Made by a program: the position numbers and the translations under genes. A DNA stretch of 64,000 nucleotides from Trichoderma breve (taxonomy: Eukaryota > Ascomycota > Sordariomycetes > Hypocreales > Hypocreaceae): positions 3,348,001 to 3,412,000 of the forward strand of contig NC_079236.1 of NCBI RefSeq assembly GCF_028502605.1, read 5' to 3'. This document shows, one piece after another, positions 1 to 11,073 of the stretch. Every line of letters begins with the position of its first letter. The first letter of the stretch is position 1. The notes beneath the pieces are model-generated. The model had not been told where the DNA came from. It made no database searches and was given only the letters and a program-made list of their open reading frames with translations.

Positions 1-1153
1 GTCAAACTAGAGAGCAGGGGCCGGAACTGGAGATGGGTGTCGTTGAATAGGCCCTTTTCACAGGCCATTTCCGATAGTGGCTCCAACAAGAGCGACGACC
101 TCGACGAGATCGCCTTGGAGGTCAAGAATGAAGTTGCTCCCCGGCGGTTGTGGGATACGCGCCTCGTCCCTATGTCAGCAAACCAAAAGTCCGACATTTC
201 CAGTTATCATGGCCTTAACAAGCAGCTCGCAGCGCTCCTCACGACATGTGGAGAGTCTCACGACATGGTGAACAACCTGATGCGCAAGAAAGGAGCTGTT
301 CGCTCCAGCAGCGGCAAGCTGGTGACCTTGGCAGGCTCATCTGACATCATATTTCTGGAATATTTCCCTTCTGAGCTTTTTGAAAGCGGATGCAGCTACG
401 ACATCGACCCCAATTGTCCCAGCTTGGACAATATTCGACGGGTGGCGGTGCGATACTGCCACCAGTGGCAGGAGAAGCCAGTGCCCTCAGTATGTCCCTT
501 ATGCGGACTCGTCCATGAAGCCGCGAACAACAGCGTCATCTATCCGAACCACCTCTACCACTTTCTGGCAAGGCATTTACCCAATCTGGAGGAGTTTTAT
601 TTTGTGGATTACTTCCTCTTGCGCAAGGCGGTGCCATCAAATCCTGATACCGGTGAGTATTTTGACCTTTAAAGGGCTTGCTACCACATTCCAGCGATTC
701 TCATTCTCATATATAACAGACAACTGGCCACCGCGCAAATACAAATGCGGCCCCCGAACATACTACGAAGCAGACAGCAAAGCTTGGGACATGAAGCCAC
801 AGGTCCTCCGAATGCAGGAGTGGCTACAAGACAGATTCATCCGATACGCCAAGGCAAGCCAACTGAGTCGTCACAAAAGCCCCGAAAAGGTGCGATTTGG
901 TGTTTTGGCATGCGAGTGGGATATTGCCCCGCCAGTATCGCTCAAGACGCAACCTGTACCACCAGCTCCCAAGGGTCGTAACAAGCGTATGATGTACGAA
1001 GATCATGCGCTGCGTCGGCAGCGGCTTCGCCGGAAGTCACGAAACGCAAAGCCGGTGAGCCCAAACGTGGTAGCTGCCAATGTGCCATTTATCTTTGGCA
1101 ACCCAGACAATTCTTTTGAGTTTACGTTTGAGGTGGACTGGAGGCGGATGTAA
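1..1153 (+). CDS. Conserved fungal hypothetical protein, 5' partial
   Basis: The frame is open from base 1, so the start lies to the left of the window or in an exon beginning near 62 after a possible TTTCACAG acceptor; the first in-frame ATG is only at 172. I read two exons, 1-652 and 720-1153, joined across a 67-bp intron (GTGAGT...AACAG) that keeps the frame (ACC-G/AC-AAC). The visible 361 residues carry a CPLCG pair, a stretch rich in aromatic residues around EEFYFVDYF, and an Arg/Lys-rich C-terminal third (QRLRRKSRN) that could serve as a nuclear signal. I do not recognise the family. The style resembles poorly known fungal proteins that often sit behind a 2EXR domain, but no such domain is visible here, so no function is given. 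The gene is convergent with the hydrolase gene next to it. Confidence 0.7.
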
Positions 1154-1462
1154 TGGCGGCGGTACTTGTGATTCAGTTTGTGATTCAGCAGTCAGGTGAT
1201 TTTAGGAGTTGGATGATTTGTATCACGGAATGGAATCCTGGGGCTCAGGCGCAAATGGAGTACGGTTTTTATACAACGCATGGTCAAAAGGCACCTGGAA
1301 AGCAAGGGAAACGCGAGCTGTAAAATAGCATTATTGAGTTTAGAAATACCCTAAAGAATTGGACGTTTATTATTGTTAACTTTATTGACTACACCCCTTT
1401 TTATACATATTCTAGTTTTCTATCTTTTCACAGATGTACAGATCTCGATCCAAAATTAATCG
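1154..1462. other. Convergent intergenic region
   Basis: This 309-bp stretch lies between two genes that run towards each other, so it should hold both 3' untranslated regions. It becomes AT-rich towards the right (about 1320-1450), as expected for polyadenylation regions. No coding sequence is seen. Confidence 0.6.
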
Positions 1463-3076
1463 TTACAATTGGTATACTACATCTTGGATAGCTTCCCAGA
1501 ATGCCTGTGGGTCTTCGGTCATGGGCAAATGTCCTGTGTTGGGAACAATCCTGAGTTCAGTGCCATCTCCGTAGAGACCCTTGAATCCATCCATTGCCTT
1601 GACTAGTGCTCCATTCGCATCTCCCTCTCCGACGACAAAAACACAGGGAAGGTGGCTAGCGGGCATGTCGGGCTTCATATCATAATCTGAAAGAGCCGTG
1701 CAGCTGTGCTTGAATCCCTCGACGTCGTTTTCAGCAACCATGTCGGTCATGAACTTGACGAGCTCGGGTTTCTCCATGGAAGCAGGGTGGAACCAGCGGG
1801 CGACGGTGCGGTCGGCCAGGTCCTTGATGCCTCGACCGGAGTCTTGCTCAGCCATGGCGACGCGGTCTTTCCATGCTTGGGAGTTTGCTGGAGAGGAAGA
1901 GGCGTTGAAGTCGCATGCGATGAGACGGTGGAGGCGAGTGGGATATTTGAGGGCGAATTTGAGGGCTGTGGCGCCGCCCATGGATACGCCTATGAGGGTG
2001 TGCAGCTTTGGGATACGGAGAGCGTCGAGGACGGTGAGGAGGTCGTCGGCGAGGGTGTCGAGAGTGGCGGAGACGGGTGGTTGTGGGATGGAATGGCGGC
2101 CACGGGTGTCGTAGCGGAGGATGCGGAGAAGAGGGCGATTGACCTTGAGGATCTCGATGAAGGCGTCCCACATGTGGAGGGATGTGAGGAGGGAGTTGCA
2201 GAAGGCGATGGTGGGAGCATCGGGGGAGGGATTTCCTTCAAGACGGTAGGGAATGGAGAGATTGTCTGGGGTGGTGATGAAAGAGTTGATGACGGGGGTT
2301 GGGCTGGCGACGGTGGATGTCTTGGAGTCTGATGTAGTGAACGATGCTGTTGTAGGGAGCCTCGACAAGTGGTCTAAGTCTCTTGGAGCTGGGCCAAAGG
2401 TGTAGAAGAGAGAGTATATGCGCCTGTTCCTGGATGCGACGGAGTTCTCAAAGTCGTCGTTGCTCAATGAGGAAGTGGCAGCGTTTTTCTCTGCCTCTTG
2501 GAGTCCATTTTCCTTGGCAAAGTCATGGAAGGACAGGTACTTTGTAGGCTGGTCGGGCTCAAGACTCGAGGTCTTGAACAGGCGACTTCTTAGCCAGCCG
2601 GGGATTTTGGACATAAAGCCGACATGCTCCTCGACAAACCACTTCCGAAACAGATCGCTTGCTTCGGGGGTATCCTTGAGAGTGACTTCGGTAGCTACAG
2701 CCACGAGACCTTCTGCCTCGTTATCCGTCAATTTCTCGACTAGCATAAAGAGCGGAGACTCCTCGACATGAACCAAGTCGTAGAAATAGCGCTTCACGTC
2801 GACCTGGCCAATAGTAGCTGCTTCTCTCGGGGAGCGGTTTGCACGCAGGGTCAAGTAAGTCTCGGTCTCGAGATGCGCCATGTCCGTGACATCGTAGGCG
2901 GCGAGGAACTCGGGCTGCTTGCCATCTGCGGCTCGATAGCGGAGGCCGTTGCTGAAGATTTGCGGGAGGCGCAGTCGCGTTGGGCCGTGTTCGTTGTTGT
3001 ACCATTCGTGGAACTGGTCAAGCGAGAGGCCGTCGTGAGGCTGCATTGTGACGTAGAGGTTGCCGGGGGTCGCCAT
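1463..3076 (-). CDS. Tandem EthD-like domains fused to an alpha/beta hydrolase
   Basis: This is a single-exon gene of 537 residues. Residues about 1-115 and 115-245 each resemble a dimeric alpha+beta barrel of the EthD/ABM kind (first half with FHEWYNNEHGPTRLRLP; second half with FRKWFVEEHVGFMSKIPGW). The C-terminal half is an alpha/beta hydrolase of the 3-oxoadipate enol-lactonase type. The nucleophile elbow GVSMGG places the catalytic Ser at 365; Asp486 (GEGDANG) and His516 (NTGHLP) fit the remaining triad. Family knowledge suggests hydrolysis of a small ester or lactone, possibly of aromatic origin, with the barrels helping to bind substrate or form dimers; the substrate is not known. No signal peptide or membrane segment is seen, so a cytosolic enzyme is likely. 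The start has MATPGNLYVTMQ directly at the domain edge. Confidence 0.88.
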   Translation of the reverse strand: MATPGNLYVTMQPHDGLSLDQFHEWYNNEHGPTRLRLPQIFSNGLRYRAADGKQPEFLAAYDVTDMAHLETETYLTLRANRSPREAATIGQVDVKRYFYDLVHVEESPLFMLVEKLTDNEAEGLVAVATEVTLKDTPEASDLFRKWFVEEHVGFMSKIPGWLRSRLFKTSSLEPDQPTKYLSFHDFAKENGLQEAEKNAATSSLSNDDFENSVASRNRRIYSLFYTFGPAPRDLDHLSRLPTTASFTTSDSKTSTVASPTPVINSFITTPDNLSIPYRLEGNPSPDAPTIAFCNSLLTSLHMWDAFIEILKVNRPLLRILRYDTRGRHSIPQPPVSATLDTLADDLLTVLDALRIPKLHTLIGVSMGGATALKFALKYPTRLHRLIACDFNASSSPANSQAWKDRVAMAEQDSGRGIKDLADRTVARWFHPASMEKPELVKFMTDMVAENDVEGFKHSCTALSDYDMKPDMPASHLPCVFVVGEGDANGALVKAMDGFKGLYGDGTELRIVPNTGHLPMTEDPQAFWEAIQDVVYQL

Positions 3077-3353
3077 TTTGAAGGTGTAGTTGGTTGGTTG
3101 GTGATTTGTTTGCTGTCAACGGATCCTACGCTTTTCTTTTCTTTTTTTTTTTCCCTCTCTCTTGTTCACGAAGTGAGGTTAAAGAGAGAAATTAAATATA
3201 CAAGATTATTTTACAGAGATGAGTGAGTTTTTGAAGCCTCATCTTATGAGTTGAGGCGTTGCCGGATAAATATTCAATCGGGCTGCCCACTGTGCCCCGC
3301 GTATGTTGGAGCTCTCGGCAATTGGGGACGGTTGGAGTTGGAACTGGAGCTGC

Positions 3354-3363
3354 CCCACGTGGG
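3354..3363. promoter_or_regulatory. Palindromic E-box CCCACGTGGG
   Basis: A perfect 10-bp palindrome around a CACGTG core, about 280 bp upstream of the hydrolase start. CACGTG is the core bound by fungal bHLH proteins such as Cbf1 and Pho4. Binding here is inferred only. Confidence 0.4.
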
Positions 3364-3804
3364 TTCGGAAAGATTCGCCGGATGCTGGCCGGGGAGTTAA
3401 TGACAGGGCCCTGAAGTGAGAACCAAACGAGTTTAGCATTTCCTTGTTGTTGTATCAATTTCTAGATGGGCATCTCATCGTAGTATAGATACCTAAAATC
3501 CATGGATATCTGATAGAATCTGATAACATGATGCGGGGTTTTAATCAAGTGATATTCACGTGCTGGGAGCAATTTGGAAAGAAGCAAGCAACCGCCAAAG
3601 TGCTGCACCAATCCTTTTCCACCGCCTCACAACCATTAACTCACTGCGCCAATCCTCCTCTTCCGCCTTATCTACCGCAAATCAAACTGAAACAACAAAC
3701 GACGGCCTCTCAGCACACCACGTCGGATCTCTCATTCTTCCCCGCTGTCTCGACAGGCCGCATAGGATCCATCTGTCAAGTCACCGTGCAGCAACTAGCC
3801 CACC

Positions 3805-3909
3805 ATGGGCTCGTTTTACCAGGCATCCACCGCACAGAATGCGTTCGCAAGCCCCGTGCGACCTTCGCGGGCCTCCCGCATGGTTGGCCTGCTGGAAGAG
3901 GGCCAATAA
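3805..3909 (+). CDS. 34-codon upstream ORF or small gene ahead of RdRP
   Basis: An ATG in the strong context CACCATGGG opens a frame of 34 codons ending in TAA at 3907-3909. The peptide begins MGSFYQASTAQNAF and contains a basic patch (RPSRASR). It starts 385 bp ahead of the RNA-dependent RNA polymerase ATG, downstream of a pyrimidine-rich zone that could be a transcription start region. It is either an upstream ORF in the RdRP leader, a separate small gene, or a remnant of a first exon. The context of the start codon is as good as that of RdRP itself (GCCACCATGG), which is why it is reported although it is short. Confidence 0.3.
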   Translation: MGSFYQASTAQNAFASPVRPSRASRMVGLLEEGQ

Positions 3910-4189
3910 AGCATTCCCACAGAGCAAACGTGGAGGGTCAAACTCTCGAGTCCACCAAACAGCCTTGATTAACCCCTCTTTTGCTGCCATCATGCTACAA
4001 GGCTGCGCGGGTCGAGACCCTTCGTGATCGAGTTGTGTTGACCACCTACGCTAGTCGATTTTTCGTCTCCGTGGGCGAGAGAGCGAGACATCATCTTTAA
4101 GAGGCCGTTGCGAACCGCCCCTTTTTTCTCTTTTTTTCTTTCGATGCCGCAAGGCCAGGAAGCGGCAACCGTCCCCTGCAGACGCCACC

Positions 4190-7100
4190 ATGGAGGTGTT
4201 TCTGAATAAAGTGCCGCAGGGTTTGTCAGATGACAACCTTCGTACTGAACTTGAGCCACATATGAAAAAATTAGGTGTCCTCGACTGGCACTGCGATAAA
4301 CCTCTCAATAAACCTCATGCCTGGATCACCTTTCTCAATGAGAACGATGGAGGGAAATTTCTTCAAAGTCATGGGGTTGGCACTCGCATCTCACCACAGG
4401 CCGCAGGTCGCCAAAATTACAACAGCCATCTCAGACCCCAGCACAATGAAATCGCAAGATTAATCCTTTTCAAGACACAAATCTTTGTCAAGAAGAGCAA
4501 TAAACGAGCTGACGAGACTATTCTCATGCACCTCAAAATACAAAAGGATGAACGAAAGGCAGAACAGCGGAAGCCAGAGAAACGGAAGCCAGCCGCCGTT
4601 GATCGCAACCCAAAGGCACCCGCTATCAGCTCAGAAATTCGCCATATCGGATGCGGAAAAAATATTTTTACACAAGAATCTGATGTCTTGACATTTGTCG
4701 AACAGAGTGGCCTCCTCGTCCAGGGTGTGGCCAAGTTTGGACGCCGCTCTTTGAGGCTTACGCTCTCAGGAGATTGCAATTATCGCGTTGATATTTCTTA
4801 CGATATTATCCAAGATCTCGTCACCGAGGCATCTGATGCGTCAATGACTCTCGTCTTGACAGAGGTGCCAAGATTTTATGCTCAGCAGATGTCATCGAAA
4901 TATGTCAAATGGGAGCGACAACCATTTTTGGGCCTGTGGCCTGCGCATCAGAAATATGTGGCTCACTGTTTGGTTTACCGCATAACACTCGCGGCGAATT
5001 ATGCGGAAACTCTCCAGGACTTGAGATCTCGAAAAATTATTGTCGTTACGAGACAGCATCTACCTGTGCAAAGGAACCCTCTACCTTATGAGGAAGACTA
5101 TTCCACCTGCATGAGTAAATTCGAAGGTTCCATCCAAAGCGCCAGCAATTCAAGACTACGACTACTACCATTTGCGATACTATTTCAGCTTCAAGCTTTG
5201 GTGTGGAACAACTACTTGCATCCAGCAACGGCGCTTAAAATGCTGGAAATCATGGACCGGATTGCCAAGGACTGCAAGAGGGCCGGAGAACAGCTGCCAT
5301 TCACCACTGACTCAATGAAGCAATTATTCCAAAACATTCCATATCCGTGCCCTGGGATAGATCCACAGCATCTTCTTGCAAGAAAACTGGTTGAAGATGT
5401 GATAGAGGTAGAGCAAATGCATCGGTCAGAGGATCCGATGCGCACCTCACCCTATGGCCCACGACTCTCGGAACAACAGGCTTGGGTGTTGAAGATCATG
5501 GTCACCCCAACCCGCATTATGCTACACGGACCTGATGGCGAGAACAAAAACAGAGTCTTGAGGATGTTCCCGCAGCATTCAGACTACTTTGTCCGAGTCA
5601 TATTTGGTGACGAAGACGGTCAGGATCTGGCATTGCTGCCCAGTGTGAATAATTCGGCAATTTTTGAACGATACCGGAAAATCATGAAGGACGGGATTCA
5701 TGTTGCTGGCCGAAAGTTTGAGTTTCTGGGGTTTTCTCACTCCTCTCTTCGCTCTCACTCGGCGTGGTTTTGTGCACCCTTTGTCGACAAGATGGAGCAT
5801 CAGGACAACAACAGCATCATCAAGTCGCTAGGCGATTTTAGCGACATTCGCGTCCCAGCAAAATGCGCCGCGCGTATCGGGCAAGCCTTTTCCGAAACGC
5901 CTGATGCAGTGGATATTCTTCAATGCGGCATTGAGATCAAGTACATCCCTGACGTGAAAACAGCTGACGGAAACCGTGTATTCAGCGACGGGGTTGGTAC
6001 CATCTCGTCGGATGCTATGGAGGAGATTTGGGACCACCTCACAGCGACAAATTCGACGCCAACCTGCTTTCAAGTCCGCCTTGGAGGGATAAAGGGAATG
6101 CTCTCACTCGACTCCCGGCTCAAGGGCAAGGTAATTTGCATACGGAAGGAGTCCATGATGAAGTTTCCAAGCTCGGACCAAACGAGTTTGGGCATTTGTG
6201 ACACGGCTTCAAAGCCGCTGCGCCTTGTTTTGAATCGCCAAACAATCAAAATTTTAGAAGATATGGGTACAAACGCCGAGTGGTTCATAGATCAGCAGAA
6301 CAAAGCCCTCGACATACTTCGAAATGTCACCGCCTCAGCACCAAACACCAGCGCCTTTTTGGAGCATCAACTTGTGGGCACACATGTGGGGTTTCCCAAG
6401 CTCATCAAGTACTTGAACAAGGTTGGAATCGACTACCGGCGAGACAAGTTCATGAAGAATGTTGTAGATCATACCATTCTTCGAGAGTTGCGTCTGCTGA
6501 AGCACAAAGCACGGATTCCGGTGGACCAAGGAGTGACTCTGTTTGGCATCATGGACGAAACGGGATATCTTGACGAGGGCCAAATATATGTCACTTTTGA
6601 TTCAACATATGACAAGGCCCAGGGTCGGAAGAAGCGGACAGTCAAGGACGGATTTGTGCTTGTCACGCGCTCACCTGCCCTCCATCCTGGAGATATTCAG
6701 CTTGCTCAACTGACGACGCCGCCACCTGGGCATCCACTACGTGATTTGAGAAATTGCGTCGTCTTTAGTCAGAAGGGGGATCGCGATTTGCCAAGCCAGC
6801 TGAGCGGGGGAGACCTCGATGGAGACTTGTACAGCATCTTCTGGGATCCCTTTGTCATTCCAAAGAGTTACTTTACCCCGGCCGATTATCCCAGAGTTAC
6901 ACCGCCGGCACTGGACCGAGTGGTGACGCGTGACGACATTGCAGACTTTTTTGTCAAGTTTATGGAGAGTGATATCCTGGGCATGATTGCCAACCGACAC
7001 CAGATTTTTGCAGACTTCAAAGAAGAGGGAACAGTTGATCAAGAGTGTACCAGACTCGCGGAGCTGCATTCAACCGCAGTCGACTACTCCAAGACGGGTA

Positions 7101-8149
7101 TTGCAGTGACAATCCAAGAACTGCCCAAGGCACCACGTGGCCGCCCAGATTTGTAAGTACCATTCGCTGTCCTATGCCCTCCACAAGAGTTGCTTGATTG
7201 AGCATGCCAATTTGGAAGAGGCACAATTTCTAACTTTCGCTGTTTCTTGCTAGCCTTGCGCCTGCTCCTCCCACCCGTTTATACGATCGAGGTGAAATCG
7301 ACCACATTGGAGATCCCGAATCGGATGGAGATGGTGAGGATGGGATGGGTATAAATAAGCAAATATACTACAAATCTCAGAAGATATTGGGCGAATTGTA
7401 TCGCGGTGTGGACGAAGAGAAAATCTGGGTTCACGATGTCCAGCGCCCGGTGGCAGCGAACGGTCCTTCTCCATGGGAGCAGTTGAACACGCATGTGCGC
7501 GCTGCTCTAAAGGAGGAAGGATATACCGTGTCAGACGTTGATTACACTCATCGGATTGATGACGCATGGAAGCTTCGTGAACTGTACGACCCCCCCTCCA
7601 TCTCAATATTTTGAAGCGGCTAACTGGGGTTGAAATAGGTATCAAACGCAAGTCTCCAATTCCATGTGGCAGTTTTCAACCAGTCCTCGCGCTCCCATTA
7701 GCGAAGTGGAAGCCTTTTGCGGGTCAATTCTAAACCCTAAAGGCAGCCAAACGCGGCGGCAACGAGATTCATCCATCAAGCTGAAAGAGGAGATGGACAG
7801 AGTCATGAATTTCTTTGCGAAGCTTATACGCGATCGTACTGGGGGTGCTACGGGTACTGCAGATGACGCGGCGTCGGTCGCAACGGATGATGACGGGCAA
7901 AGTGAGAGGGAAAGAATGAATGCCGTGGAACTGTGCTGGGCTTGTGTGGTTGTGGGGAGCGAGAAGGATGTCCAGGCTGACGGCCATCACGAGAGCGAAA
8001 AGCCGCTCCAGAGCTTCCGGGTGGTGGCGGCGAGCTGTCTGGTGAAGGAACTCAATGAGCTGTTGACTAGAAAGAGGCTCGGAAGGGTGGGAGGTTATCT
8101 TGGGGTTCGTTCGGGGCCTCGATACCATGGCGTGTTGCCAATCAGGTGA
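4190..8149 (+). CDS. RNA-dependent RNA polymerase (RNA silencing)
   Basis: Three exons, 4190-7152, 7254-7583 and 7639-8149, give 1267 residues; introns are 101 and 55 bp and both junctions keep frame. The start has a strong GCCACCATGG context. Residues 1-75 look like an RRM-type fold; the large polymerase domain of the eukaryotic RdRP family follows, with the hallmark DLDGD catalytic loop at 875-879 (within LSGGDLDGDLYSIFWDP). Enzymes of this family copy single-stranded RNA into double-stranded RNA that Dicer cuts, feeding quelling, meiotic silencing or endogenous small-RNA pathways. Fungi carry several paralogues (QDE-1, SAD-1, RRP-3 types); the N-terminal RRM-like segment suggests an Rdp1/SAD-1-like type, but I cannot assign it firmly. 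The C-terminal region after the second intron is charged and weakly conserved in style. The catalytic triplet is intact, so the gene appears functional. Confidence 0.93.
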
Positions 8150-9747
8150 TGATGTTTACTGCATTTTGATGGGAGTTTGTACTATGTTTGATAATGCGCT
8201 TTATGGAGGAATAGGATGGATGGAGTTGAGACATGATGGATAACTATGTATGGGATAAGTAAGAATGACAATGATACTTTATATTGTGAAGAATAGTGAG
8301 AGCAGCTCATCGTGAAGCAGCTGAGAGAGTCATCACTCAGCTCAACGTGGAGAGAGGCATTGTATTCATGGGAGCAGAATTATGCACAAATCAGCGTCAA
8401 CTCAACAGTTTGCAGGAGTCTTCCTATTTTCATCGTAGTACTCCCCATCACGAGCTACATTTACTCATCTAAACGCAATTGCCAGACACCAAAATACGGT
8501 ACGGCACACTGGGAAACAAGATCATCATGCAAGGTTTCATATAGCAACACTGTGGACTATCAATCAGTGCCAATTCCTTCAAAAATTGCATTTCCGGCCC
8601 TTTTGATTCAATGTGCTCACGATGACTGCTCTGTGAACCTTCAACTTCACGATATCATAAGGTACTCTTGTGTGGTGTTGCAAAGTACATGATGCGCCAG
8701 GGCGTCATACTGTATTTGGGAGGTTGATGGGGGGTGGTGGTGCAGAGGCGCGCCATCACTTTCAATACATGCACGGGCTACTACGGCGAAAATAGGAATA
8801 TTCTACGGTGAAAGTAGGAAGACTCATTTGCAAACTCCAGGCACACGTTGACAAAATAAAGAGATAGCCAGCTGCGAACCAGCCACAAGCTGCGCCACCG
8901 AGTTCAAAGATGGAGAGAGCAATTGCCGACAGAAATTGGATTTTGGCTGAGGTTGGTGAAGCCAAGAAAGTAAACAAGATTCTGTGCGGCGATTGGCTGG
9001 TCCCTTAAAAGTTAGCAGCTGCTTAACTGCTGCCGAAACGGCGGGTTATGCCGTCATCGCCTTCTGCCCTGCATCGCATCTCGTCGGCAGTTTCAGAGAA
9101 TCGCATCGCATCGCATCGCATCTCTGCATCTTCCATTCTCATTTCCATTTATCTTATGGCATTTTCTACTCGTCCAGCCTCACTTCGCCACCCTCTAGAA
9201 ATACGAATATCCATTAGGCGGCCTCTTTTCTTTGTTTGTTTTTAATAGTGCCATTTGGCTGCCTGGTCGCAGCGGACAGCAGCTGAAAACAGCCCGCCAC
9301 TAGCGAGGCCGGTGAGGCTGAATCTAGGCACTTGTTTTCTGCCTCCCTCTTGGGAACTTCGTTCGCAATAAAAGAAATACGGGTTACGCAATATCTTTTC
9401 GTCGTCCGATAAATGGGGAACGACTTGAACTTTCTTATTTTACATTTTATTTGTTGGGCTTGTTGGACGATTATTTGTTCGCCCTTTTTAAGGCGGTTTG
9501 CCTCGGCCAATACTTTATAACGCCGTGGGGTATATACTTACTGCAGAACCGCCAAACCTCACATTGCGAGTGGGCTGTGGCTTGAAGAGCGCAAAGCCTA
9601 TCAACAATTAGAATCAGAAGAGATAAAGGCTACGTGGTATCATCGATAGGAGCGACTTTTCTCTCGGCGACAGGCGCTGTATGAAGCGGGCATCCTCCTT
9701 CATCCGCCTCATGCCGTGAGCCAAGGGAGTCAGAACGAGAAGCGAAG
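8150..9747. other. Intergenic region with TCGCA tandem repeat
   Basis: This 1.6-kb spacer lies between two genes on the same strand. A short tandem repeat, (TCGCA)4, sits at 9101-9122. TATA-like AT-rich stretches occur near 9510-9540, about 210 bp ahead of the F-box gene start. Open frames of up to 126 codons (e.g. 8312-8692) have no recognisable product and look random. Confidence 0.5.
9101..9122. repeat. (TCGCA)4 microsatellite
   Basis: Four perfect copies of TCGCA followed by TC. It lies in noncoding DNA and may vary in length between strains. Confidence 0.8.
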
Positions 9748-11073
9748 ATGGACAACAATCAGAAGCAGAGTCTGCGACAAAAAGTGGCGGAGCGATTCTC
9801 TGGAAGCACTCGATGCCTCTCAAACATCAGATCCACCACCTCTAGGGATAGAGAACTGGTCGAGATTGCGTTGAAGCCGCTATCATTTCAGAGGTCGCGC
9901 GGCAGCCATGGATTCATCCCACGACAGACAATGTTCTCGCGCTTCTTGCAGCTTCCGCCGGAGCTGCAGTTTAAAATCTTGGGATACCTCGACTTTGGCG
10001 AGATTCAGCAGCTGCGCCAGACGTGCCGTCTATTTCGGAAGAACATCAACAGGGAGGTGACGAGGTACCTGTTTCCTCGTCTCAATGAATGGATGCTGAG
10101 GACATGCTACATTTGCCTGAGATATAGGGAGTCAAATGAAATCGTGATGGGGAGCGCGTTGCATTTGGAATACCCGTTCACCAGTAAGTGCTTCGACTGC
10201 ATAGCGAGACGGTCGTACTTCATGGTCGGAAAACCGTACACTCTGGCGAATTCGGAGGCCATCTATGTGTGTCGCTGGTGCGGCATTCCTGTGACGGTGG
10301 AGACGGGATGGAACCAGCCAGAGTATCATGTCCCTTGCTATGAAAAGTTTAAGAGGGTTATAGTCCTTCATTATACTATTGGGATGGCGCAGTGGATGGT
10401 AGTGCTTGCCGGTTCGGCGCTGTGTTGGCATTATTTCAAAAACCAGCTGATGGTGATCATCCCTGTCGTGGTGAGTGTGAGCCCCTGTTTCTTTTTGCTT
10501 GCTAATATTGCGGCCCTATGTAGCAAGTGTGGCGAGCTAACAAGATGTGTTAACAGTTTGCCTTCATCATGGGCTTCTGGGCGACTTTATTGAACTCTAT
10601 CAGGGGCCATGCCATGAGAACGTACCACTGGTCAATGCTTGTGGAGCTGCTTATTCTGGCTGTCTGGATACCACCAATGTATGAAGTTGTCAACAAGGCG
10701 ATCGTCAATAGATCGACCAGCGATCTTCATGTGTCTCGGTCGGCGACATACTGGACTTTGGTCCTTATCGCGCTGAACATGTAAGTAGATACCTCCTGAA
10801 CCAACGTTGCCGTGCTTCTTAGGGCGTTATACACTCATATTCAGTCAACTGACTTGTCGCTTTAGGATGTTTCGACTTTTGAACGCGATTGGAATGCTGA
10901 TATTGTTCTGCGAGTGGAAGATGTGGCTCCGGTCGAGACCTGGAATAAGTTGGTTGAGGCGCATGGCCGGAGAGGTGATGATGATGCTAGTGATATGTGC
11001 CGATCCCCAGAGCCTACAGCAAGAGTACCCGGGGAGATGGTGGTTTAAGCGGCGGCCCCATTTCATGGTATAG
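9748..11073 (+). CDS. F-box protein with Cys-pair region and C-terminal membrane helices
   Basis: Three exons, 9748-10470, 10557-10780 and 10866-11073, give 384 residues; introns are 86 and 85 bp. An F-box-like segment spans residues about 64-105 (FLQLPPELQFKILGYLDFGEIQQLRQTCR, written here as the key run LPPELQFKILGYL). It is followed by Cys pairs CYIC (120-123), CFDC (148-151), CRWC (175-178) and a further Cys197, spaced like a zinc-binding module. From about residue 208 onward there are roughly four hydrophobic segments (near 210-228, 233-253, 265-285 and 300-340) separated by short charged loops. F-box proteins normally link substrates to the SCF ubiquitin ligase through Skp1; the membrane part suggests an adaptor anchored in the ER, vacuole or nuclear envelope. 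The membrane topology is inference. The order F-box, Cys module, membrane region is intact across all three exons. Confidence 0.85.

Larger units (their letters stand above)
3077..4189. other. Divergent promoter region between hydrolase and RdRP genes
   Basis: The 1.1-kb spacer separates two genes that point away from each other. It contains two CACGTG cores: one inside the 10-bp palindrome CCCACGTGGG at 3354-3363 and one at 3557-3562. A pyrimidine- and AC-rich stretch at about 3600-3720, and a second pyrimidine tract at about 4115-4142, look like promoter or transcription start zones for the right-hand gene. A 34-codon upstream ORF (3805-3909) is listed separately. The longer open frames here have no coding character. 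Confidence 0.55.

Noticed and set aside
1..1153. Possible mobile-element recombinase (DUF3435/Starship-type) for the first gene
   Set aside because: No tyrosine recombinase motifs are visible in the 361 residues, and no flanking element structure is seen.
1706..2332. Plus-strand frame rich in Gly/Glu/Val over the hydrolase gene
   Set aside because: It lies opposite the catalytic part of a complete hydrolase and has only biased composition.
3528..4027. Two overlapping plus-strand frames ahead of RdRP
   Set aside because: They lie in promoter-like, composition-biased DNA and have no recognisable domain; only the short 3805 ORF has a strong start context.
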